A stretch of DNA of 16,578 nucleotides from contig CALMGA010000054.1 of assembly GCA_937863205.1 (NCBI GenBank), forward strand, positions 1 to 16,578, in the 5' to 3' direction. The notes beneath the pieces were generated by a model that saw only the letters and a list, made by a program, of their open reading frames with translations, was not told where the DNA came from and ran no database searches. Below, in pieces: positions 1-6,778 of the stretch. Position numbers and translations under genes: made by a program. Position 1 is the stretch's first letter, and each line of letters opens with the position of its first letter. The DNA comes from an uncultured Beijerinckiaceae bacterium. Its GTDB lineage: Bacteria; Pseudomonadota; Alphaproteobacteria; Rhizobiales; Beijerinckiaceae.

Positions 1-110
1 CGCCCGCGAAAACCACGCGAAACCGACAGTCCAGGCCGGAAGCTGCCCCTTTTTCGGCGACCTGCTAGACCAGGTATCGTCGTTCGATGGTGCAAGGCGT
101 CGGACCTCGG

Positions 111-160
111 ATCGGATCCGCCCGAAAATCGCTGCGCGCTTTTCGGTCCGATGCTCTGGC
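111..160 (+). repeat. Interspersed rhizobial-type repeat, copy A (partial)
   Basis: The core CGCTGCGCGCTTTTCGG (130-146), followed by TCCGATGCTC, matches the right half of the copy at 4320-4436 and, in reverse orientation, the copy at 12103-12168. It lies 45 bases upstream of the Hpt-like gene. It also supplies an in-frame ATG at 151 that could be mistaken for that gene's start. I recognise the pattern as a degenerate non-coding repeat scattered between genes in Hyphomicrobiales. The similarity between copies is read by eye. The family assignment comes from memory, not from a search. Confidence 0.6.
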
Positions 161-204
161 GATCAGACTTCCGGTGGCTTCGCTGTCGCGCAGCAAGCGC
201 AGGC

Positions 205-672
205 ATGGACGCGACGATCACGCACCCGGCGGGTCTGCCCGATCTCCTGGCCGCGGTGAGGAGCGCGCTTGCGACCGAGCGTTCGGGGAGCGGCGCGCAC
301 CCCGTTTGGGATCGCAGCGCTTATGTCCACCTCGCCCGACGCCTGGGTGGGGAACGGATGTCCGGCTTCCTCGCCGGGCTCCTCGACCGGCTGACCAACG
401 TCCGAGGACTGCTGCTGACATCGGCGCCTCGCGAAGAGGTTCTGCCCGAATTGCATGATCTCCGCTCGGTCGCGGGAATGCTGGGATTTTCAGAGGTGCT
501 CGAAGTTTGCACGAAGATTCAGGCCGAAGCGCATGATCTGCAACGGCGCTGTCGGTGGCCGAACCTGCTTGGGTCTATCGAGCGCGCCAATGGATTGATC
601 GATAGCTTTCTCGGCCGGCGCCTTGGAGAGCTGAACAAAGGCGACGGCGGTCTTGGAACCGAAGCGGCGTAG
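205..672 (+). CDS. Stand-alone Hpt-like phosphotransfer domain protein
   Basis: This is a predicted 155-residue, mostly helical soluble protein. Residues 83-95 read LHDLRSVAGMLGF, which fits the Hpt signature (H-x-L-K-G-x-A-x-x-L-G) with His84 as the putative phospho-acceptor. The usual Gly four residues after His is Ser88, and the Lys is Arg87. Hpt domains relay phosphate between receiver domains of two-component systems. No receiver or kinase gene sits next to it, so the partner is unknown. I chose ATG 205 over ATG 151 because the upstream codons fall in an interspersed repeat and look non-coding; the ribosome binding site is weak for both. The C-terminus after about residue 140 is Gly-rich and probably disordered. 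Hpt identity is fairly likely; activity and pathway are inference. Confidence 0.65.
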   Translation: MDATITHPAGLPDLLAAVRSALATERSGSGAHPVWDRSAYVHLARRLGGERMSGFLAGLLDRLTNVRGLLLTSAPREEVLPELHDLRSVAGMLGFSEVLEVCTKIQAEAHDLQRRCRWPNLLGSIERANGLIDSFLGRRLGELNKGDGGLGTEAA

Positions 673-1087
673 AAGCCCCAATGTACCTGCCATCTTCCAT
701 AAAGGATGCGTCGCATGTCGCGGCTGGATGTCTGCAGGAGTGGCGGGAGGAGCCATTGATCTGAAGCGTCGAACCGGACCCGGTATCCGGTCCGATGCGC
801 CACACTCGCAGGCCGCGTCCGCTCAGGGTCTGGACCAGTTGCGTTTCGGCCCTGAGGTCGAAGGCGGCGCGGTCCGTCGCCTGCGACGTCCGGTGCGCTG
901 AGAGCGCCGCGGCGCAGGCCAACGATGACGGTGTGCAATGGATCAACGGAACGCTGCCGAGCAGGCGGAAGGAGCGCGAGGCGCGCCTGCGCAGCCGGAC
1001 CAACCCAATCGTGACGGCGGCCTCATCACCGCAAAGCACACTGCGACGCTTCCCAGGCAACCAGCCAAGCTCGCTGCCGTGCCCGGC
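673..1087. other. Intergenic stretch with no convincing gene
   Basis: About 415 bases separate the Hpt-like gene from the 68-residue gene on the other strand. Open frames exist on both strands, but none has a recognisable protein pattern plus a ribosome binding site. The only structure I see is a 6-bp inverted repeat, CGGACC (775-780) and GGTCCG (789-794), around an 8-base loop. It may be a decayed gene or a remnant of repeat elements. I cannot assign a function. Confidence 0.5.
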
Positions 1088-1294
1088 CTAAACGAAGCCG
1101 ATCGGCTCTTTGGCCAAAACCACTGCCCCGTCGTACAGCGCGCTTTCGGAATGGGCGTAGCGCAGCGCCGCTTCGCGGGAGGCGAACATGCCGCCGCCGC
1201 GACCCTCGCGTTCCATCACCAGCCAGCGTCCCCGCCGATCCTGCCCGACCCTGTAGTCGCGGCCGGCCAGTGCCTGCGCGTCGGTACCCATCAT
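1088..1294 (-). CDS. Small conserved protein of unknown function (68 aa)
   Basis: This short basic protein begins MMGTDAQALAGRDYRVG. Its core resembles a small rhizobial family in which R-x-G-R-W-x-V-x-x-R-x-G-R-x-G-G-x-F is followed by a helix with A-A-L-R-Y/F-A. The alternating charged and hydrophobic residues followed by a helix suggest a compact beta-hairpin plus helix fold. I know of no assigned function. ATG 1294 is preferred over ATG 1291: GGGGATGA lies about 7 bases upstream on the coding strand. The longer open frame that continues across the murA region in this phase is an antisense shadow. The gene is divergent from the murA cluster, with a 137-base shared upstream region that contains candidate promoters for this gene. 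Coding status is moderately sure; the family is recalled by pattern only. Confidence 0.65.
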   Translation of the reverse strand: MMGTDAQALAGRDYRVGQDRRGRWLVMEREGRGGGMFASREAALRYAHSESALYDGAVVLAKEPIGFV

Positions 1295-1305
1295 CCGTTC
1301 ATCCC

Positions 1306-1352
1306 CATCGCTGCATAAACCGTTTTTTAAAGCTCCAGGTTCCCTGTGACAG
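1306..1352 (-). promoter_or_regulatory. Candidate promoter region for the 68-aa gene (sigma70-like and EcfG-like)
   Basis: Read on the minus strand, CTGTCA (1352-1347) is followed after 17 bases by TAAAAA (1329-1324), a 4/6 plus 4/6 sigma70-type pair. Overlapping it, GGAAC is followed 16 bases later by CGGTT. This is close to the alphaproteobacterial EcfG general-stress consensus (GGAAC, 16-17 bases, CGTT). Either would start transcription about 15-25 bases before ATG 1294. Both readings are predictions by eye. Confidence 0.4.
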
Positions 1353-1431
1353 CTTCGCCATGGTAACCGCGTCGTCAAGGGGCGCCGAGGCACGGGCTTG
1401 AGGATACGGGCAAGGGGAAAGGCAGGGCGGG

Positions 1432-1659
1432 TTGGCTGACGAGCGGGCGGCTCGTGCGACGCGGCTGGCGACGGCGCTGCGGGAGAACCTGAAGCGCCGC
1501 AAGGCGGCGGCAGACCGCGCGGGCGAACCCGCCGGCTCGGCCGCCCAGACTCCGGCCGCCCAGACTCCGGCCGCCCAGACGACGATGCCGACGCGGGAAC
1601 CGCCCGAGGGGGAACGGACCGCCGCTGGTGAAACGGACGGCCCCGACCGCAACGGTTGA
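1432..1659 (+). CDS. Small basic protein upstream of murA (75 aa, TTG start)
   Basis: Residues 2-27 form a strongly basic, helix-prone segment ([11 protein letters not shown], then [11 protein letters not shown]). It resembles the short basic proteins with an A-L-R-E-N-L-x-R-R-K-A core seen next to murA in rhizobia. The rest is low complexity, including [14 protein letters not shown], encoded by tandem 15-base repeats at 1540-1580. No ATG is available in this frame at the right place, so TTG 1432 is the likely start. Purine-rich AAGGGGAAAGGCAGG lies just upstream. The gene ends 52 bases before the murA ATG and is probably cotranscribed with it. Function is unknown. The conserved part argues it is real; the tail is probably disordered. 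Confidence 0.6.
   Translation: MADERAARATRLATALRENLKRRKAAADRAGEPAGSAAQTPAAQTPAAQTTMPTREPPEGERTAAGETDGPDRNG
1540..1580 (+). repeat. Tandem 15-base repeat inside the 75-aa gene
   Basis: The unit GCCGCCCAGACTCCG occurs at 1540-1554 and 1555-1569, with a partial third unit at 1570-1580. Being a multiple of three, copy-number change would keep the frame and only lengthen the AAQTP stretch of the protein. Confidence 0.85.
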
Positions 1660-1711
1660 GGGCCGGCCAGGCTGCCGATGGGGCAGCCGACAGGACCTGA
1701 AGGGAGCGGCC

Positions 1712-3007
<1,296 letters not shown>

Positions 3008-3050
3008 ACGCGAGCGGCCTCCGACGCGTTGACCGGCATTCCAGGCAGCC

Positions 3051-3611
3051 GTGATCCCGCCCATGATCCCCGACCAGACCGCCAGCCCGCCAGCCCCGGC
3101 GGGCAACACGCCCGCAGGCAAGATCCCCACGGCCAGCGTTTCAGCCAACCAGACGACGGTCCCGCCGCCCCTGCTCCAGCTGGCGGCGATGGACGCCGAC
3201 GACCTCGCGATCCTGTCGGCGCACCTGCAGGACATGCGTGTCGCCGTCGGCGACCTCGCCTATCTCCCCACGCAGCGACGCTTCGCCCTCGTCGGCAAGC
3301 GCTTCGACTGGGTCAAGGCGGCGGTTGGCGGCTGCGAGCGCTGCGCCACGGGCCTGCACTTCGATTGGGTGCACGCCGTGGCGCGCCACGGCTTCGCGCA
3401 GGGCGACGGCGAGCGCCAGCTCAACCTCCTCGCCATCGAGTTCGCCGGCCAGGACGCCGCCGAGGGAGCGTCGGACGCCTCGCCCACCGGTACGGTGACG
3501 CTCACCTTCTCGGGCGGCGCCGCCCTGAGGCTCACGGTTGAGTGCCTGGAAGCGCAGATGCGCGACCTCGGCGAACGCTGGCCTTGCGAGAGGGCGCCGG
3601 TTCACCCCTGA
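3051..3611 (+). CDS. DUF2948 family protein
   Basis: The conserved domain runs from about residue 40 (LLQLAAMDADDLAILSAHLQ) through YLPTQRRFALVGKRFDW to VECLEAQMRDLGERW near the end. That is the DUF2948 pattern, found almost only downstream of murA in alphaproteobacteria. No activity is known. The first 38 residues are a Pro/Ala/Thr-rich extension not typical of the family. The start is uncertain: GTG 3051 (weak upstream AGG) or ATG 3063 (no visible binding site). No ATG or GTG lies closer to the domain until Met47, inside it. It sits 43 bases after murA and is probably in the same operon. Its stop lies only 8 bases from the stop of the convergent secreted-protein gene. Family call is confident; start is not. 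Confidence 0.85.
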   Translation: MIPPMIPDQTASPPAPAGNTPAGKIPTASVSANQTTVPPPLLQLAAMDADDLAILSAHLQDMRVAVGDLAYLPTQRRFALVGKRFDWVKAAVGGCERCATGLHFDWVHAVARHGFAQGDGERQLNLLAIEFAGQDAAEGASDASPTGTVTLTFSGGAALRLTVECLEAQMRDLGERWPCERAPVHP

Positions 3612-3619
3612 GCGTTGGC

Positions 3620-4108
3620 TTAATCCCGGTGCAGCGTCACCGAAGCCGAGCCGGATACCACGCTCTGCGACACAAGGGTCACGGCCTGGGTGTTGCCGTG
3701 CAGCGCGATCGACAGCCGCCCGTTCACGCCCGCCCCGGAAAAGCCGGCGTCGAGGCGGTCGCCGCGCACGGTGCCGTTGAGGTTGCCCCCGACGCCGGAG
3801 TCCGCCTCGCTCCACGAACCGCCAAGCCGCTCGCCCTGCCGGACGATGTTGCTGACGATCTGCACTTTGAAGCTGTCGCTGGCGCAGGCCAGGTTGATGC
3901 GAAGCTGGGCGGCGCCGGCCGGGGAATAGCTGCCGCGGCAGCGGATCCGCTCGACGCCGGTCGGTAGGCGCACGCTGCCGGCGCCAGCCCAGCTGCCGCC
4001 GAGGCGCTGGAACAGCTGCGCATCCTGGGACGAGGCCGGCATCGGCGAAATGGTGGTCACAAGGGCTGCCGCCGCGACTTGGGCCAGCCTGACCGTCGAT
4101 CTCATCAT
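3620..4108 (-). CDS. Secreted beta-rich conserved protein (162 aa)
   Basis: The protein begins MMRSTVRLAQVAAAALVTTI and has a clear Sec signal peptide, with likely cleavage near residues 26-29 (PASS/Q). The mature part begins with a G-G-S-W-A-G-A-G-S-V-R strand, then R-I-R-C-R-G-S-Y and I-N-L-A-C-A-S-D-S. The two cysteines could form a disulfide. Next come I-V-S-N-I-V and G-G-S-W-S-E and a run of alternating strands ending S-A-S-V-T-L-H-R-D. This fits a small periplasmic beta-barrel family common in Hyphomicrobiales that has no assigned function. The start ATG 4108 has an excellent GGAGGAG about 6 bases upstream, so the longer open frame beginning at 4339 is rejected. A tandem 15-base array lies 40-85 bases upstream, suggesting regulated expression. 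Secretion is confident; role unknown. Confidence 0.8.
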   Translation of the reverse strand: MMRSTVRLAQVAAAALVTTISPMPASSQDAQLFQRLGGSWAGAGSVRLPTGVERIRCRGSYSPAGAAQLRINLACASDSFKVQIVSNIVRQGERLGGSWSEADSGVGGNLNGTVRGDRLDAGFSGAGVNGRLSIALHGNTQAVTLVSQSVVSGSASVTLHRD

Positions 4109-4148
4109 AGCGCTCCTCCGCTGGGGTGACTTCGAAGCGGCAACCTCG

Positions 4149-4193
4149 AAGTGCTGACCTGACAAGTGGTGACCTGACAAGTGGTGACCTGGA
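4149..4193. repeat. Three tandem 15-base repeats upstream of the secreted-protein gene
   Basis: Units are AAGTGCTGACCTGAC (4149-4163), AAGTGGTGACCTGAC (4164-4178) and AAGTGGTGACCTGG (4179-4192). They differ at one base in the first unit and at the end of the last. The array lies 41-85 bases upstream of ATG 4108, about where a promoter or activator site would be. On the minus strand each unit boundary gives TTGTCA, a near -35 hexamer, but I see no good -10 at the right spacing. It may be an operator array; this is inference. Confidence 0.6.
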
Positions 4194-4223
4194 AGGTGTT
4201 GTTTCCGTCCGGCTTCGCAAGGC

Positions 4224-4237
4224 CGATGTTGACATCG
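4224..4237. promoter_or_regulatory. Perfect inverted repeat CGATGT-TG-ACATCG
   Basis: Two 6-base arms around a 2-base centre make a 14-base near-perfect dyad in the 333-base divergent region between the secreted-protein gene and the aminopeptidase gene. Its size and position suit a dimeric repressor or activator site. It also contains TTGACA (4229-4234), but no -10 follows at 16-18 bases on the plus strand. Function is a guess. Confidence 0.3.
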
Positions 4238-4319
4238 CAGCGAGCGGTGGACGGCAAAAGCCTTGCGGGCGGGAGCGCGGCGGCAGAAAGTGGCTGCACC
4301 CGACGCGGTCGCACGCTGG

Positions 4320-4436
4320 CGCGTCGGATCGAACGTCAAGCGCGCGCTCCAAATGCGCTCGGATGCTCCACCTGCTGTCCCGCATCGGCTTCATCCGAAA
4401 ACCGCTGCGCACGTTTCGATCCGGTGCTTTAATCGT
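4320..4436 (+). repeat. Interspersed rhizobial-type repeat, copy B (apparently full length)
   Basis: The left part contains GTCGGATCGAACGTC and GCGCGCTC. The right part contains CATCGGCTTCATCCGAAAAC (4383-4402) and CGCTGCGCACGTTTCG, ending GGTGCTTTAAT. The right half is shared with copies at 111-160 and 12103-12168. The two-part arrangement resembles a roughly 110-base intergenic element I recall from Mesorhizobium-like genomes. It ends 6 bases before the aminopeptidase start codon. Confidence 0.65.
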
Positions 4437-4441
4437 CCCCG

Positions 4442-6280
4442 ATGTTCGAAAGCCAGTTCCAATCCTTCAACGAGCCGGCCGACCGGGACGAAAGCGCCGG
4501 GCGCATCGCGGCGTTGCGTGCCGAACTGGCGCGGCGGAAGCTCGACGGCTTCGTGGTGCCGCGCGCCGACCGGCATCAGGGCGAATACGTGCCGCCCTCG
4601 GAAGAGCGCTTGGCTTGGCTCACGGGCTTTTCCGGCTCGGCCGGGCTGGCGATCGTGCTGGCGGCCGAGGCGGCGATCTTCGTCGACGGGCGCTACACCC
4701 TTGCCGTGCGCGAACAGGTCGACACGACGGTGGTGACGCCGGTCGCCATCGCGGAGACGACGCCCGAAGCCTGGCTGCGCGTCCATTTCGCCGCCGGCCG
4801 GCTCGGCTACGATCCGTGGCTGGCGACGCCCGATCAGGTCGCGCGGCTGCGCAGGGCTGTCGAGGCGACCGGCGGCGAACTCGTCGCCGTCGAGAACAAC
4901 CCGGTCGACGCGGTTTGGGGCGCGGCACGCCCGAAGCCGCCGTGCGCCGCCGTCACCCTGCGGAGCGCCCGGCTCGCCGGCGAACCGGCGGCGGGAAAGC
5001 TCGCCCGAATCCGGGATGCGCTCGCGCAGAACGAGTACAGGGGCGTCGACGCGCTGCTCGTGTCCGACCCGCACGCGATGGCATGGGCCTTCAACCTGCG
5101 CGGCGGCGACGTCAACCACACCCCGCGGCCGCGGGGCTGCGCCGTGGTGCGGGCCCGGGCGGAGGCCGACGGGCCGACCCTGTTCCTGGCGACGGCCAAG
5201 CTCGGCGCGCGCGGGCGCAAGGCACTGGCGACGCTGGCGACGCTCGCCGAACCCTCCGCCGTCGAGGCCGCGCTGGGCGCGCTGGGCGCAGCCGGCCGGA
5301 CGGTGCTGTTCGACGCCACCACCGCGCCGGCGCGGCTGGTTCAGGCGCTGGACGCCGCCGGCGGCACGGCGCGGGTCGGCCGCGACCCGATCGCGCTGAT
5401 GAAGGCGCGCAAGAATGCGGCCGAACTGGAGGGCACGCGCGAGGCGCACCGGCGCGACGGCGCGGCCGTGACCCGCTTCCTGCACTGGATGGCGGTGCAC
5501 GGCCGCCCCGGCCAACTGTTCGAGATCGACGCCGCCGAAGCGCTGGAAGGGTTCCGCCACGAGACCGGCCTGCTCAAGGACCTTTCGTTCCCGACCATCT
5601 CGGCGGCCGGGCCGAACTCCGCGATCCCGCATTACCGCGTCACCGCCGGTTCCAACCGGAAGCTCGAGCGCGGCATCTTCCTCGTCGACTCCGGGGCGCA
5701 GTACGAGGACGGCACGACCGACATCACCCGCACGCTGGCGATCGGACGCCCCGGCGCCGAGCAGCGCGACCGCTTCACCCGGGTGCTGAAGGGCCACATC
5801 GCCATCTCGCGGGCGGTGTTCCCCAAGGCCACGTCGGGGGCGCAGATCGATGCGCTGGCGCGCGAGCCGCTGTGGCGGGCCGGGCTCGACTTCGATCACG
5901 GCACCGGTCACGGCGTCGGCGTCTACCTGAGCGTGCACGAAGGACCGCAGCGCATCTCCAAGATCGGCACCGTGGCGCTGGAACCCGGCATGATCCTGTC
6001 CAACGAGCCCGGCTACTACAAGGACGGACACTACGGGATCCGCATCGAGAACCTGCTGGTGGTGGAGCCGCGCGACATCGCCGGGGCCGAGCGCCCGATG
6101 CTCGGCTTCGCCACGATCACGCTGGCGCCCTACGACCGGACGCTGATCGACACCAGGCTGCTCGATGTCGGCGAGCGGGCCTGGGTGGACGGCTACCACG
6201 CCCGCGTGCGCCGCGAGATCGGTCCGCTGCTGCCGGCCGACGCCAGACGCTGGCTGGCCGAGGCGACACGAAAGCTTTGA
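4442..6280 (+). CDS. pepP: Aminopeptidase P family Xaa-Pro aminopeptidase (M24B)
   Basis: This cytosolic dimetal enzyme removes an N-terminal residue preceding proline. The 612-residue length and three-domain layout match the XPNPEP1-like long form: two creatinase-N-like domains (about 20-150 and 165-320) and a C-terminal pita-bread domain (about 325-560). The five metal ligands are visible: Asp416 (VDSGAQ), Asp427 (DGTTDITRT), His490 (HGTGHGVGVYL), Glu522 (SNEPGYY) and Glu536 (GIRIEN). His486 opens the HGTGH motif. The start ATG 4442 has no recognisable ribosome binding site and lies right after an interspersed repeat. A TTTAAT at 4428-4433 would place the transcript start about at the ATG, so it may be leaderless. 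It is alone on this strand and converges with the 103-residue gene. Family assignment is very sure; the exact substrate is inferred. Confidence 0.95.
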   Translation: MFESQFQSFNEPADRDESAGRIAALRAELARRKLDGFVVPRADRHQGEYVPPSEERLAWLTGFSGSAGLAIVLAAEAAIFVDGRYTLAVREQVDTTVVTPVAIAETTPEAWLRVHFAAGRLGYDPWLATPDQVARLRRAVEATGGELVAVENNPVDAVWGAARPKPPCAAVTLRSARLAGEPAAGKLARIRDALAQNEYRGVDALLVSDPHAMAWAFNLRGGDVNHTPRPRGCAVVRARAEADGPTLFLATAKLGARGRKALATLATLAEPSAVEAALGALGAAGRTVLFDATTAPARLVQALDAAGGTARVGRDPIALMKARKNAAELEGTREAHRRDGAAVTRFLHWMAVHGRPGQLFEIDAAEALEGFRHETGLLKDLSFPTISAAGPNSAIPHYRVTAGSNRKLERGIFLVDSGAQYEDGTTDITRTLAIGRPGAEQRDRFTRVLKGHIAISRAVFPKATSGAQIDALAREPLWRAGLDFDHGTGHGVGVYLSVHEGPQRISKIGTVALEPGMILSNEPGYYKDGHYGIRIENLLVVEPRDIAGAERPMLGFATITLAPYDRTLIDTRLLDVGERAWVDGYHARVRREIGPLLPADARRWLAEATRKL

Positions 6281-6289
6281 CCCGTCAGC

Positions 6290-6329
6290 CGATGCGCAAA
6301 CGTCCGCGACTTTTCGGGATCGCGCTCAG
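6290..6329 (+). repeat. Interspersed repeat, copy C (degenerate, weak)
   Basis: Downstream of the aminopeptidase stop, GCGCAAACGT then CGCGACTTTTCGGGATCG and GCTC align loosely with the right-half core of the other copies (AAA, CGCG-CTTTTCGG, ATC/TCC, GCTC). It lies between the convergent ends of two genes and overlaps the stop codon of the 103-residue gene at 6326-6328. It is the weakest of the four matches. Confidence 0.4.
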
Positions 6330-6637
6330 TCCGCCGTCGGCAGGCGCCGGATGGTGAACTCGATCTGCCCGTCCGACAATTCGCGCCAGAACTCGATCTC
6401 GGTCATGTAGGCGGCCTTGGGAAAGGCGTCGAGCCATTCGTGTGCCTTGGCGCGGGCCTCGTGGCGCGGCAGCGTGAACGTGTCCCGCCGCCACGTCCCG
6501 CACTGGGCCTCCCGGCTGCGGTTCTTCTCGGCGAGCCGCTGCGCCAGTTCGAGGGGAGTCTTGCCGGACGCGATCCTGTCGGAGGGAGCCGCGCCGGCGC
6601 TGTTCTGGTCGCAAGCCACCTGACGCTCCTCACCCAT
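6326..6637 (-). CDS. Conserved protein of unknown function (103 aa)
   Basis: The C-terminal half is the convincing part: RRDTFTLPRHEARAKAHEWL, then FPKAAYMTEIEFWRELSDGQ and IEFTIRRLP. It reads as a helix followed by paired strands and resembles a small conserved protein I associate with Hyphomicrobiales, without known function. There is no signal peptide or membrane segment. The start MGEERQVACDQ at 6637 is favoured because GGAG lies 6 bases upstream on the coding strand. Met at 6649 is possible but has no such site. The first 40 residues look poorly structured. The gene lies 141 bases downstream of the M48 protease gene in the same direction and could be read through from it. Coding status is likely; function unassigned. 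Confidence 0.7.
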   Translation of the reverse strand: MGEERQVACDQNSAGAAPSDRIASGKTPLELAQRLAEKNRSREAQCGTWRRDTFTLPRHEARAKAHEWLDAFPKAAYMTEIEFWRELSDGQIEFTIRRLPTAD

Positions 6638-6778
6638 CTCGAACTCCATCGGCCGCGAGGCGACCGGCACGCACCGCCGCGCCTTGGCGCGCGGCAGCAC
6701 CCGAAGATAGCCGCGCCGGCACCGGCCGGCAAACGCCGCTCGGTCGTATCGTGAACGCGCGGCAAAGAACGGCCGCCC

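Noticed and set aside
151..204. Upstream ATG 151 as start of the Hpt-like gene
   Set aside because: The ATG and neighbouring codons belong to an interspersed repeat, and the added residues look non-coding.
4149..4193. CRISPR array
   Set aside because: The 15-base units are directly abutting, with no spacers and no cas genes.
4229..4257. Sigma70 promoter from the perfect TTGACA at 4229-4234
   Set aside because: No -10-like hexamer lies 16-18 bases downstream (CGGCAA region), and the hexamer is better explained as part of the CGATGT-TG-ACATCG dyad.
4126..6357. 743-codon plus-strand frame overlapping the aminopeptidase gene
   Set aside because: It is Arg/Ala/Gly-rich with no domain pattern, in another phase of a clear M24 peptidase gene.
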